Shown one piece after another: positions 40,713 to 48,952 of a stretch of 49,829 nt of DNA. The notes under the pieces are model-generated. The model ran no database searches. It worked only from the letters and a program-made list of their open reading frames with translations, and was not told where the DNA came from. A program made the translations under genes and the position numbers. This stretch comes from CAYXDO01 sp964463485 (lineage in GTDB: Bacteria; Myxococcota; Kuafuiibacteriia; Kuafuiibacteriales; Kuafuiibacteriaceae), in the NCBI GenBank assembly GCA_964463485.1, contig CAYXDO010000077.1, positions 1 through 49,829 on the forward strand. The letters are read 5' to 3'. Each line of letters starts with the position of its first letter. The stretch's first letter is position 1.

Positions 40713-42275
40713 TCACTTCACCTTCGCGCCGCGCGCGCCGCCCTTGACGCTCAAGGGCTTGCCGCTCGCGAGCGCCCCTCTGAGCACACGAATCACCGGC
40801 TCGCGGATCGACAGACCCGTGTCCTCGGGAGCGGCGTCGAAGTCCCTGAACGTGAACTTGTCGCCTCCGCCTGTGGCGTCACCGTACATGAAGTCGTTGA
40901 TGACGATCCGGTAACTGGCCGCGTCGTCGATCGGCTTTCCGTTCTTGTCCACGACCGCGACGACCTCACGGACGCCCGCTTTCTCGCGGTACTTCCAGGT
41001 GATGCCGGAGACGACCGGACCGTCGATCACGAGCTGATCCTTGAGCTGCTTGCCCGTGAGCTTGACGATGAAGAGGTTGTTTTCCCACGGGAGCACGCCG
41101 AGGAGGTCACCCAGCGTGACGTTTCCTTTGGCCAGGGGTTGCCGAAGCCCGCCGTAATTGCAGATCGCGAGGTCCGCATTTGGAAAGGCAGCGAGCCACG
41201 CGTCGGTGACCATGTGGCCGAGCGGCGAGTCGGAGAAGCTCCCGATCGGGAGCGGCTTTTCGATCGCGCCGAGCACCTCACCCGTCAGCGCTTTGGATTT
41301 TTGACGGGCCTCCTCGACGATGGCGAGGAGGTCGGCACGAGGCGGCGCGACGGGCTTGCCGGTGTCTCCGGTGACGTCGATGACCTGAGCGTCGACCGAC
41401 TTCACTGTCCTCGACGCGTTGTCGACCTCGATGTCGAAGCGCACGTAGTGCCACCCTTTCATGCCAGGGTTCACGACCTTCACGCCCCCCACGTCACCCC
41501 CTTCGATGCGATGGTTCTGTCCTGCAACGACGGCGTGCACGCCGAGCCTGGGCAGCGCGGTGAGCGTCTCGGAGACGACGGCGAGCGTGTCGTGGAACAG
41601 CACGACGATGACCTCGGCGCCTTTCTCCTTCACTTCCTTGACGACGCGAGGGAGCGTCTCCGCGTACGGCTTCCAGGCGAGCCCCGCGACGTTCTTGGCC
41701 AAGGTCGTGAATGGCGTCCCAACGTACGACAGCCCAATTACGGCGACCTTGAAGCCCCCGCGCTCGACGATCGTGTACGGCTTGACCCAAGGCGGCGCAT
41801 TGTCCGTTCCCGCCTCGACGATGTTTGCACCGAGAAACGGAAACTTCGCCTGTTGAATGCGCGCCTTCAGCACCTCGATCCCGAAGTCGAACTCGTGATT
41901 CGCGACGTTGGCGGCCGCCATTCCCAAGGCGTTGTAGGCCGCGATGACCGGCTCACCGCGGAGCACGGTGCTCTCCGTCGGCCCGGTCCACATGTCGCCG
42001 TTGTCGAGGATCAGGGAGTGGTTCGGGTCGAGCTTCTCGACCTCGCTCCACAAGCCGCCGATGTTGGCGATCCCGCCTTGATATTTCGGATAGTCCTTTG
42101 GCTCGGTGGGCAGCAGCCAGCCGTGGAAGTCGGACAGCGCCACGACTTTGAGGATCGTGGATTGCGGCGGCGGCGGCGCTACGGGAGCGGCGGGCGGGGG
42201 CGGGGGAGGGGTCGCGCACGCGGCCAGGAACCACGCGAGGAGCCCAGATCGGACGAATGGACGTGCGATCGACAT
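40713..42275 (-). CDS. 5'-nucleotidase / UDP-sugar hydrolase family lipoprotein
   Basis: A 520-residue lipoprotein. The signal peptide ends in the lipobox FLAAC (Cys20), followed by a Pro-run linker. The metallophosphatase domain has VVALSDFHGWLLP, ILDNGDMWTG, NVANHEFDFGIEVL and VIVVLFHDTLAVV. The usual GHxH metal motif reads GQNHRIEGG, so one His ligand is replaced by Gln. The C-terminal nucleotide-binding domain is present (DSPLGHMVTDAWLAAF, GDLLGVLPWENNLFIVKLTGKQL, INDFMYGDATGG). It is a different subfamily from the cysteine-rich member at 1630-4467. Family members act in the periplasm or on the surface to recover nucleosides and phosphate. It is divergent from the methyltransferase gene. 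Confidence 0.93.
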   Translation of the reverse strand: MSIARPFVRSGLLAWFLAACATPPPPPPAAPVAPPPPQSTILKVVALSDFHGWLLPTEPKDYPKYQGGIANIGGLWSEVEKLDPNHSLILDNGDMWTGPTESTVLRGEPVIAAYNALGMAAANVANHEFDFGIEVLKARIQQAKFPFLGANIVEAGTDNAPPWVKPYTIVERGGFKVAVIGLSYVGTPFTTLAKNVAGLAWKPYAETLPRVVKEVKEKGAEVIVVLFHDTLAVVSETLTALPRLGVHAVVAGQNHRIEGGDVGGVKVVNPGMKGWHYVRFDIEVDNASRTVKSVDAQVIDVTGDTGKPVAPPRADLLAIVEEARQKSKALTGEVLGAIEKPLPIGSFSDSPLGHMVTDAWLAAFPNADLAICNYGGLRQPLAKGNVTLGDLLGVLPWENNLFIVKLTGKQLKDQLVIDGPVVSGITWKYREKAGVREVVAVVDKNGKPIDDAASYRIVINDFMYGDATGGGDKFTFRDFDAAPEDTGLSIREPVIRVLRGALASGKPLSVKGGARGAKVK

Positions 42276-42341
42276 GGCCGCGTTTAGACCTCGTGAGCGG
42301 CGAGATCAAGTTCGAGGTCTTCCGTGGGAGGATGCGACCGC

Positions 42342-43277
42342 GTGGAGTACTACTTTTTTCGCTACGGAGATCTCGAGCTGCATCGACGGATGGTCTCGGA
42401 TCGGCGGCGAACTCGAGCTTTTGCCGACGCGCTCTTCGAGGTCGTATCGAACGAATCCTCCGTGCTCGACGTGGGGACAGGCACGGGGATCTTGGCCATG
42501 CTCGCAGCCCGCGCGGGAGCGCGGCGCGTCTACGCGGTCGACTTCGCGGACATCGTCGATGTCGCCAGGAAGTTGGTCGCAGCCAATGGCCTCGACGACA
42601 CGATCAAAGTGATTCGCGCGCCCGCCGAGGAGCTCATGCTCGAGGAGCGGGTCGACATCCTCGTGAGTGAATGGCTCGGCAACTTCGCGCTCGTCGAGTC
42701 GATGTTGGAGGACGTTCTTCACGCGAGGGAGAAGAACTTGAAACCTGGCGGTCGTATGATCCCGGCGTCGGTGAGCCTGATCCTCGCGCCATTGGACGAC
42801 GCGGTGACGTACGCCGACGACGGTCCTGGCTTCTGGCGTAATCCGATCCACGGCCTCGACCTGTCGCAACTCGAGGCGTGGGAGCTCGCGCAAGGCAAGG
42901 CCTGGCAACGTCACGTCGAGCCGGGATCCTTACTCGCGCAAGGCCAGCCGATTGTGTCGCTGGAGCTCGCTCGCGCTACGATGGCCGACACGAGCAAAGA
43001 GGGCCGAGTCACCTACGTGGCGCGGCGCGACGGAGTGCTCAACGCGTTCTGCGGCTGGTTTTCTGCCGAGCTCACCGAGCGCATCACACTCGACACCGGG
43101 CCTGGCCAGGGGCCGACGCATTGGGCCCAGACCTACGTGCCGTTTCCGCCCAGGGTCGTTCGCAAAGGACAGCCGATCGAGGTCCAGTACGCGCTCGGAC
43201 CCGATCCCCGGGAGCGCCGAAACCAGCGGCTCATGCTCCGAGTGGACGGCGTCGAGCAGGTCTGTTGTGTCGAGTAG
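42342..43277 (+). CDS. Protein arginine methyltransferase-like SAM methyltransferase (PRMT family)
   Basis: The product is 311 residues from the GTG at 42342, which has GGGAGG ten bases upstream; a GTG six codons earlier is less likely. The eukaryotic PRMT order is preserved: YYFFRYGDLELHRRMVSDRRRT (2-24; compare the YF-x-Y...H-x-x-M-L-x-D-x-x-R-T motif), motif I VLDVGTGTGILAMLAA, acidic Asp67 after the second strand, the double-E loop SEWLGNFALVESML with Glu110 and Glu119, and the THW loop PTHWAQTYV (259-261). A C-terminal beta-barrel follows. These residues bind SAM and the substrate guanidinium in known PRMTs, so arginine methylation of a protein is the best guess. Bacterial PRMT-like proteins are uncommon. 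It lies divergent from a nucleotidase-family gene and upstream of an EF-hand gene. Confidence 0.88.
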   Translation: MEYYFFRYGDLELHRRMVSDRRRTRAFADALFEVVSNESSVLDVGTGTGILAMLAARAGARRVYAVDFADIVDVARKLVAANGLDDTIKVIRAPAEELMLEERVDILVSEWLGNFALVESMLEDVLHAREKNLKPGGRMIPASVSLILAPLDDAVTYADDGPGFWRNPIHGLDLSQLEAWELAQGKAWQRHVEPGSLLAQGQPIVSLELARATMADTSKEGRVTYVARRDGVLNAFCGWFSAELTERITLDTGPGQGPTHWAQTYVPFPPRVVRKGQPIEVQYALGPDPRERRNQRLMLRVDGVEQVCCVE

Positions 43278-43356
43278 GAGGTCGAGCAGCGGCGCTCGGA
43301 GAAACGCGCCGCGATAGGTGAAGCGCGGAAGAAAAGGTGCTATGCGGCATGAAGCA

Positions 43357-43371
43357 CGCCGAAATTCGGCG
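43357..43371. promoter_or_regulatory. Short perfect dyad upstream of the EF-hand gene
   Basis: CGCCGAAATTCGGCG has 7-base arms around a single central base. It lies 22 bases before the TTG start at 43394 in a 116-base gap. The loop is too short for a hairpin, so a repressor operator is possible. Nothing else was recognised in this gap. Confidence 0.35.
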
Positions 43372-43393
43372 TCTGGACGGACGGTACTGATAG

Positions 43394-43984
43394 TTGGCTG
43401 GTCTCGATTTTCCCGACAAGCTCCGGCGCGGTCTCGGCGGCGGCAAGGTCGTGCCTCCGGAGGTCATCGCGCAAAAGCTCGGCGCGTTCGACCGCGACAA
43501 GGATGGCGCCGTGACTCAGGAGGAGCTCGCGTTCTTCTTGCAGAAGCATCACGTGGGCGGACCTTGGTTTTGTAAGCTCACCGCGCAGACCGTTTGGAAG
43601 GTCTGCCAAGACTGGGTTCAGGCTGACGTCGGCGCAATTCGTGTCGACGCCATGGCGCGTTCGCTCGCGTCGATGATGAAGGCCAAAGCTCGCCCAGCTC
43701 GACGCTACGTCGTCACGCCTGAGGTCGTTCAGGGCTACGAAGACCCCGTCTTCCTCGACGAGATGAAGCAGAAAGCAGCGCCACGCGCCGCGTCGAAGCC
43801 TGCCACGGGCGCACCTGCGGCCAAGCCCGGCGCGCCCGCGGCCAAGCCCGGCGCACCCGCGGCCAAGCCCGGCGCACCCGCGGCCGCAAAGCCCGGCGCA
43901 CCTTCCGCCAAGCCCGTTGCGACCGCCAGCGCAGGCGCCGGCGGTCCGCGACCACGTCCTCGGCCACGACCAGGTCCCCGCTGA
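43394..43984 (+). CDS. EF-hand protein with GAPAAKP repeat tail
   Basis: A 196-residue protein starting at TTG 43394; no ATG or GTG fits the N-terminus better. Residues 33-44, DRDKDGAVTQEE, form a canonical EF-hand loop with Asp at positions 1, 3 and 5, Gly at 6 and Glu at 12, so calcium binding is plausible. A helical domain with WFCKLTAQTVWKVCQDWV follows. From residue 139 there are five GAPAA(A)KP heptad units and then an Arg/Pro tail (RPRPRPRPGPR). There is no signal peptide, so it is probably cytoplasmic. Its stop codon overlaps the apparent CTG start of the following pseudouridine synthase gene. Confidence 0.85.
   Translation: MAGLDFPDKLRRGLGGGKVVPPEVIAQKLGAFDRDKDGAVTQEELAFFLQKHHVGGPWFCKLTAQTVWKVCQDWVQADVGAIRVDAMARSLASMMKAKARPARRYVVTPEVVQGYEDPVFLDEMKQKAAPRAASKPATGAPAAKPGAPAAKPGAPAAKPGAPAAAKPGAPSAKPVATASAGAGGPRPRPRPRPGPR
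43808..43915. repeat. 21-base coding tandem repeat (GAPAAKP)
   Basis: Five in-frame units of about 21 bases (GGCGCACCCGCGGCCAAGCC plus one C) at 43808-43915; the fourth has an extra GCA codon. Near-identity at the DNA level of units 2 to 4 suggests recent expansion. Confidence 0.9.
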
Positions 43985-44838
43985 AGATCCCTGCGGACGC
44001 CGCCGGCGAACGTCTCGATCACGCGATCGCTCGCCTCATCCCTTCTGCTTCCGTACGCGAAATCAGGGGCGCGCTCGAAGAGGCTCGCATCCTCGTCAAT
44101 GGACGAAGGCGAGCACCCGGTGATCGCGCCCGCGGCGAAGAAAATATCGACGTCTCCCAATTCACTCCGCGAAAAAAAGCCCAAGTGTTGCCAAACGCCG
44201 AGCTCGCTCGGCGCTCCGCCGTGTTGTTCGAAGACGAACACCTCCTCGCCCTCGACAAACCTTCCGGCATCCACACCGCTCCCGTTCGGCCGCATGACGT
44301 GGACACCTTACTCGCCGCAGCGATCGCGCACGATCCACGAATCGCCGCCGCAGGACCGCCCCTCGAAGGCGGCCTCGTCCATCGCCTCGATCGCGGAACT
44401 TCCGGCGTGGTCTTGTTCGCGAAAGACGCAATGACACGCGCCCGACTCCGTGAAGCCTTCTCCGCCCATTCGATCGAGAAACGCTACCAAGCGCTCGTCC
44501 TCGACGTGTCTGGCCTCCCTGCCGGTCTCGTCATCGACGCGCCCCTCTCTAGCTCAGGGCCTCGCGTCCGTTTCGATCCAACCGGCCTCTCCGCGGTCAC
44601 GATCGTTCGCTCGATCGAGCCGTTCTCCATGGATCGCTTTCGCGTCGAAGTGTCCGCTACCACCGGTCGCCGTCATCAGATCCGTGTGCATCTGGCGCTG
44701 CGCGGCGCCCCCATCCTCGGCGATGAGCTCTATGGATTGGGCCCGGGCCGCTTGGCTCTCCACGCGTGTTGGATTCAGGTTCCGCGCTGGCCCGCCATAG
44801 CTTCCCCTTGGCCGTCCGACCTCGCCACGGAACGATAA
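43981..44838 (+). CDS. S4-domain RluA-family pseudouridine synthase with apparent CTG start
   Basis: The reading frame holds an N-terminal S4 RNA-binding domain (translation of 43981 on: KIPADAAGERLDHAIARLIP, SVREIRGALEEARILVNGRR) and a catalytic domain with GGLVHRLDRGTSGVVLFAKD, where the Asp of HRLD is the nucleophile. TTGRRHQIRVHLAL and ILGDELYGLG follow. From 43981 the product is 285 residues, a normal length. There is no in-frame ATG, GTG or TTG before 44185, which would remove the S4 domain. The only sensible start is CTG 43981, overlapping the EF-hand stop as CTGA, in the same way ATGA and GTGA overlaps are used elsewhere in the window. AGGT lies six bases upstream. It isomerises uridines in rRNA or tRNA; the exact target is unknown. 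Confidence 0.88.
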   Translation: MKIPADAAGERLDHAIARLIPSASVREIRGALEEARILVNGRRRAPGDRARGEENIDVSQFTPRKKAQVLPNAELARRSAVLFEDEHLLALDKPSGIHTAPVRPHDVDTLLAAAIAHDPRIAAAGPPLEGGLVHRLDRGTSGVVLFAKDAMTRARLREAFSAHSIEKRYQALVLDVSGLPAGLVIDAPLSSSGPRVRFDPTGLSAVTIVRSIEPFSMDRFRVEVSATTGRRHQIRVHLALRGAPILGDELYGLGPGRLALHACWIQVPRWPAIASPWPSDLATER

Positions 44839-44964
44839 CGGAACGGACGTACACGTGGGATATTCGGCTCGCACTCACCACCGTCTGATCGTAGAGCCTC
44901 AACGAGCTGCGGCGTTCGCATCCTTGCGGGTCCAACATCGAGTCGATATTGTCCCGGCTCCCCC

Positions 44965-45297
44965 ATGCTGTCGCCTCGATCGTCGCTGTGGCTGCGCATC
45001 TTCTCAGTCGTGAACGGAGCGCTCGTCGTCGGTCTCGTCAGCGCAGGATTGTTCGGACCAAACGGAGTCGTGCGTCACGAGAAACTCGAAGGTGAGCTCC
45101 AAGACATCGAGGAGCTCAATCGGCAGCTCCGTGCCGAAACAGCTCAGTTGCATGCAGAGCGTGATGCGCTCTCCAAAGAAGGCCGCTACCTCGAGTCCGT
45201 CATCCGCGAGGAGCTCGGGTACGTCGCCGCCGACGAGATGGTCTTCCTGTTCGACAAGAACCCCGGCGTGCCGATGACCGCGCTTGCTACCCCTTGA
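44965..45297 (+). CDS. ftsB: FtsB/DivIC-like septum formation initiator
   Basis: A 110-residue bitopic protein. A short cytoplasmic N-terminus is followed by a TM segment at about 11-30 (IFSVVNGALVVGLVSAGLF), then a coiled coil (EKLEGELQDIEELNRQLRAETAQLHAERDAL) and the motif EGRYLESVIREELGYVAADEMVF, the conserved end of FtsB/DivIC. These proteins join FtsL and FtsQ/DivIB to activate septal peptidoglycan synthesis. The 126 bases upstream hold no clear promoter. The coding end overlaps the longest possible PIN-PhoH frame, but the preferred start of that gene is 20 bases after this stop. Confidence 0.9.
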   Translation: MLSPRSSLWLRIFSVVNGALVVGLVSAGLFGPNGVVRHEKLEGELQDIEELNRQLRAETAQLHAERDALSKEGRYLESVIREELGYVAADEMVFLFDKNPGVPMTALATP

Positions 45298-45316
45298 GCC
45301 CGTAGGTCTCCCTCCT

Positions 45317-46633
45317 TTGAAGAGCTTCGTCCTCGACACCAACGTTCTCCTCCACGACCCCCAGGCGATCTTCGCGTTCGAAGACAACGAGGTCGTCATC
45401 CCGATCTACGTCATCGAAGAGATCGACAAGTTCAAACGCGACGTCTCCGAGCTCGGCCGCGCAGCTCGAATGGTCGGTCGCCACCTCGACAAGCTCCGCA
45501 CCGAGGGCAAGCTGGTCGACGGCGTCGCGGTCGACTCGGGAGGTCGAGTTCGTGTCGCCTTCTCGAGCCGTGCGATCCCGCAGGAGCTCACGAACAGCCA
45601 CCTCTACGACAACAAGATCCTCGCGGTGGCTCTGGACGTTCGCGACTCGAACAACGGTCGCCGAACGATCTTGGTCACCAAGGACGTCAACCTGCGCATT
45701 CGCGCCGACGTGCTCGGCGTGGAGGCCGAGGACTATGACGTCGAACGAGTGGAGCTCGACGAGCTTTACTCCGGCATGGTCGAGATCGATTTCACCGCGC
45801 AGGAGATCGACCTCTTCTACGGACAAGGTTGGCTACCGATCCCAGATCCTTACTACTACCCCAGCGAGTTCGTTCACCTGCGCGACCCCACGAACCCGGC
45901 GCACTCTGCCCTCGGCAAAGTCTCGCTCGCGGAGGAACGTCTGGTACCCATTCGACGTTTCAAAGACGGCGTCTGGGGCGTTCGTCCGCGCAACAAGGAG
46001 CAGTCGTTCGCGTTCGATCTCTTGATGAACGACGAGATCCGCCTCGTCACGCTCGTGGGCAAGGCGGGCACCGGAAAGACGCTCCTCGCCATCGCCGCGG
46101 GCCTGCAGAAGACCGCCGAAGAAGGGATCTATCAGCGCATTCTCGTGTCTCGCCCGGTCATGCCTCTTGGGCGCGACATCGGATTCTTGCCGGGAGACAT
46201 CGAGGAGAAGGTCTCGCCGTGGATGCAGCCCATTTACGACAACCTCGACTACCTGATGAACCAGAACAAACCGGAGAAGGAGCGCGACAAGCGAAGCCGG
46301 AGCTCCCGCGAGCTCATCGACCTCGGCATCATCCAGGTCGAGCCCCTCACGTACATTCGCGGCCGCTCCATCCCGAACCAGTTCCTCATCGTCGACGAGG
46401 CCCAGAACCTCACGCCCCACGAGGTCAAGACCATCGTCACTCGCGTCGCCGACGGGACGAAGATCATCCTCACCGGCGACCCGTATCAGATCGACAACCC
46501 GTACATAGACGCGACCAACAACGGCCTCGTCCACGTCGTGAATCGAATGAAAGGGGAGGCCATCGCCGGCCACGTCACCCTCGTCAAAGGAGAGCGCTCG
46601 CCGCTGGCCGAGCTTGCCTCCAACCTGTTGTAG
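45317..46633 (+). CDS. PIN-PhoH (PhoH2-type) ribonuclease/helicase-like ATPase
   Basis: The product is 438 residues from TTG 45317 (the frame is open to 45284); that start gives KSFVLDTNVLLHDPQAI, the usual beginning. An N-terminal PIN domain (1-165) keeps acidic residues Asp8 in LDTN, Glu in EEIDKFKRD, Asp in YDNKILAVA and Asp in TKDVNLRI, the metal site of PIN nucleases. The PhoH ATPase (about 215-438) has Walker A VGKAGTGKT, VSRPVMPLGRDIGFLPGD and Walker B FLIVDEAQNLTPHE, followed by ILTGDPYQIDNPY. Mycobacterial PhoH2 is an RNA helicase and RNase; the same activity is likely here. It lies directly after the FtsB-like gene. Confidence 0.94.
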   Translation: MKSFVLDTNVLLHDPQAIFAFEDNEVVIPIYVIEEIDKFKRDVSELGRAARMVGRHLDKLRTEGKLVDGVAVDSGGRVRVAFSSRAIPQELTNSHLYDNKILAVALDVRDSNNGRRTILVTKDVNLRIRADVLGVEAEDYDVERVELDELYSGMVEIDFTAQEIDLFYGQGWLPIPDPYYYPSEFVHLRDPTNPAHSALGKVSLAEERLVPIRRFKDGVWGVRPRNKEQSFAFDLLMNDEIRLVTLVGKAGTGKTLLAIAAGLQKTAEEGIYQRILVSRPVMPLGRDIGFLPGDIEEKVSPWMQPIYDNLDYLMNQNKPEKERDKRSRSSRELIDLGIIQVEPLTYIRGRSIPNQFLIVDEAQNLTPHEVKTIVTRVADGTKIILTGDPYQIDNPYIDATNNGLVHVVNRMKGEAIAGHVTLVKGERSPLAELASNLL

Positions 46634-46697
46634 CGCTCGACCTCTTCTCGAAATCAGCGGATCCACAAATCCGCTTCTTCCGATTAGAGTGAGCCTC

Positions 46698-47123
46698 ATG
46701 TCCCTCCCCATCATCCTGTCTTTCGGCCTGGCGATCGTTTCGGGCCCCAAGAATGACGGGAAAACGAATAGCGACGAAAAGCCTTATCGAATCGACCTCT
46801 CTGGCACCACTTTGAAAGTCAAAGCAGGCGCCGAAGGCGGCCTTTCGTTGCAGATCAAACCAATCGAAGGTTATCACGTGAGCGCCGAGGCGCCGCTCAA
46901 GATCTCGCTCACCGGCGACGGCCTGACGCTCGCCAAGAATCAGCTCGGGCATCAGGACGCCGACGACCCCAAGTCCGCGGCGCCGAGGTTCAAGGTCGCG
47001 TTCTCCTCCAAAGCGAAGGGCGAGCGCGTGATCAACGCGGACGCTCTGTTCTTCGTCTGCAGCGAGTCCCTCTGCGAGCGCAAGACCGAGAAAGTCGCCG
47101 TTCGAGTCGACGTCTCGCCCTGA
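46698..47123 (+). CDS. Small exported protein, DsbD-alpha-like pattern
   Basis: A 141-residue protein. ATG 46698 (or GTG 46689) begins a signal peptide (MSLPIILSFGLAIVSG). The mature part is beta-rich: LSLQIKPIEGYHVSAEAPLKI, then FKVAFSSKAKGERVINADALFFVCSESLCERKTEKVAVRV. The Cys-x4-Cys pair near the last strand is placed like the redox pair of the N-terminal domain of DsbD, with the order of strands also similar, but no channel or thioredoxin domain follows. It may accept electrons or bind a metal in the periplasm. Assignment is tentative. It begins 64 bases after the PIN-PhoH gene and nine bases separate it from the next gene. Confidence 0.8.
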   Translation: MSLPIILSFGLAIVSGPKNDGKTNSDEKPYRIDLSGTTLKVKAGAEGGLSLQIKPIEGYHVSAEAPLKISLTGDGLTLAKNQLGHQDADDPKSAAPRFKVAFSSKAKGERVINADALFFVCSESLCERKTEKVAVRVDVSP

Positions 47124-47131
47124 AGGCGCCT

Positions 47132-48856
47132 GTGGCCGGATCCGTAATCCTCATCGTCGTCGACCAAGCCGCTCTTCGGGTGGCTTTCAACCAGTGTCTT
47201 CGAACGACCGATCATCATCTGGTGTTCTCGTTCGACGGCGAGGACGGGTTCGATCGATTTCGCGAAGTGAAGCCAGATCTCATCATCGCGGATGTGCACG
47301 CGCCCAGGCTCGACGGTGAGTTCTTGTGTCAGTCGGTTCGAAAGGAGCGCGGAGGCGATCGCGTACCCTTCTTTCTCTTGGGCGCCGAGCTGACCGATCC
47401 AGCGCGCGGCCAAGCCAAGGTCCGCTCGGCCGGAGCCGACGGAGCCATTCCCGTTCCGTTCGATGCGCGGACCTTGTTCGATCGCATTGGACCGAGCCTC
47501 GCGTTCGGACGCGTCACCCCCGAATCACGACCCGACCCGCGGGCCGATGCCAAAACGGAGGCTCGGCCCGATCCGCCGACGATCCGCGGCGAGATCCACC
47601 GACCGGAGACGCCCGCCGAGCCCACGATACCGCTTCGCAGCGAGGCGCCAGCGCCGGATCGTCCGCGCACGGGATCGACCGGCGAATGGACCTCAGCGTC
47701 CCGGAGCGTTCGCGGAGAACCGCCGCGGCCCAAGCTCGAGCCGCCGCGCGTCGTGCGGTCTGCGCCCCCGGGTCCGGTCCCGGACGCGGTCACGCAGCTA
47801 GATACCTCCGCGATGGAGCTGGGCGACCCGATGGTCACCATCGACAGCGACGTGCCGCCCCTGCGCCCCGAAGGTGACGGAGGCGCCAAAGACAGGGACG
47901 ACGACATCCCCACGGGCGTCGGGATCGAGCGCCCAGTGCTCGACGTCTACGATCCGCTCAACGAGCCGGACGCGCCGATTCCCGTCGCAGACCAAAAGGA
48001 TCGGGACGAGGACACTCGCGTCGAGTCGATCCCTTCAGGTCTGTCCGCCGATCCGCGAAAGCGTGTCGACTCACCGCCAACTTCGATCTTGTCCGAGTCC
48101 GCGACGATCGATGGAGACAAGGCCCTCGAGGTGCCGACCGAGGAGCATTTCACGCAGGAGCAGGAAGCCGGGCTGCTAGAAGAGCCCATGCTCCCGGATC
48201 CCGCCGAGCGCGGCGAGATGCTCGAGGAGCTTCCGCGAGAAGGTACGCCGAGCAATCTCGAGCCGGTTGCACCTCGCGCTGAACCTCGTGGACGCCGCGG
48301 GCTCGACGAGAGCCAGCTCGGTCGAAGGCTGGCCAAACGCGTGCGAACCTTGGGCGACGCCGTCGACAAGCTGGACTACTACGAGCTCCTCGGCGTCTCG
48401 CGAGAAGCCTCGCGCGCCGCCATTCGCGACGCCTACTTCGCGCTCTCGCTCGAGTTCCACCCCGATCGCTTCTTCTTCGTGCGGTCCGGCGATCTGAAGG
48501 AGCGCATCTATCTCATCTACCGCCGCGTCGCGGAGGCCTACGCCGTGCTCTCCGATGAGCGCAAACGCCCCGCTTATGACGCCGTGCTCTCGACCGGCGA
48601 GCTTCGGCTCGCCTCTCGCGATCGTCCGAGCGTCGCGCCACGATCCGAGCCTCCGCCCCCGCGTCGCGCACACGCTTCCGGCAAGCCCGAGATCGCCGCC
48701 AAGTCTCCCGAGGCCAAAAAGCTCATCGACTACGGCACTCACGCGCTCGCCGAAGACGATCGCCGCGCCGCGAGATTGTTTTTCTCCCTGGCCGCCGTCT
48801 ACGAGCGGCAGAACAAGGCCCTCGAACGGATCATCGAACAGGTCGCCGACGCCTGA
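47132..48856 (+). CDS. Receiver-like domain fused to a DnaJ domain
   Basis: A 574-residue protein with a GTG start. Residues 1-120 fold like a response-regulator receiver: VILIVVDQ near 5-12, Asp54 in DLIIADVHAPRLDG, but the acidic pair is reduced and the conserved Lys of KPF is missing (AIPVPFD at 105-111), so phosphotransfer is doubtful. A Pro/Glu/Asp-rich linker (about 120-410) follows. A J domain at about 414-480 has LDYYELLGVSREASRAAIRDAY and the HPD motif at 443-445 in FHPDRF, the site that stimulates Hsp70 ATPase. A C-terminal helical segment ends the protein. Fusions of receiver-like and J domains look like a way to bring DnaK to a signalling site. No dnaK gene is in the window. Confidence 0.9.
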   Translation: MAGSVILIVVDQAALRVAFNQCLRTTDHHLVFSFDGEDGFDRFREVKPDLIIADVHAPRLDGEFLCQSVRKERGGDRVPFFLLGAELTDPARGQAKVRSAGADGAIPVPFDARTLFDRIGPSLAFGRVTPESRPDPRADAKTEARPDPPTIRGEIHRPETPAEPTIPLRSEAPAPDRPRTGSTGEWTSASRSVRGEPPRPKLEPPRVVRSAPPGPVPDAVTQLDTSAMELGDPMVTIDSDVPPLRPEGDGGAKDRDDDIPTGVGIERPVLDVYDPLNEPDAPIPVADQKDRDEDTRVESIPSGLSADPRKRVDSPPTSILSESATIDGDKALEVPTEEHFTQEQEAGLLEEPMLPDPAERGEMLEELPREGTPSNLEPVAPRAEPRGRRGLDESQLGRRLAKRVRTLGDAVDKLDYYELLGVSREASRAAIRDAYFALSLEFHPDRFFFVRSGDLKERIYLIYRRVAEAYAVLSDERKRPAYDAVLSTGELRLASRDRPSVAPRSEPPPPRRAHASGKPEIAAKSPEAKKLIDYGTHALAEDDRRAARLFFSLAAVYERQNKALERIIEQVADA

Positions 48857-48952
48857 CGCGTCTGTTGCGTGCTCCAGTTTCCCGAGCTATAGGGACCGTG
48901 GAGCCGCGGAGGGCCAACGGGCACTCCAGAGCAATCCGCGCGGCGATTCGTT

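Noticed and set aside
43808..43915. CRISPR-like array of 21-base units
   Set aside because: There are no spacers; units are contiguous and encode GAPAAKP in the EF-hand protein.
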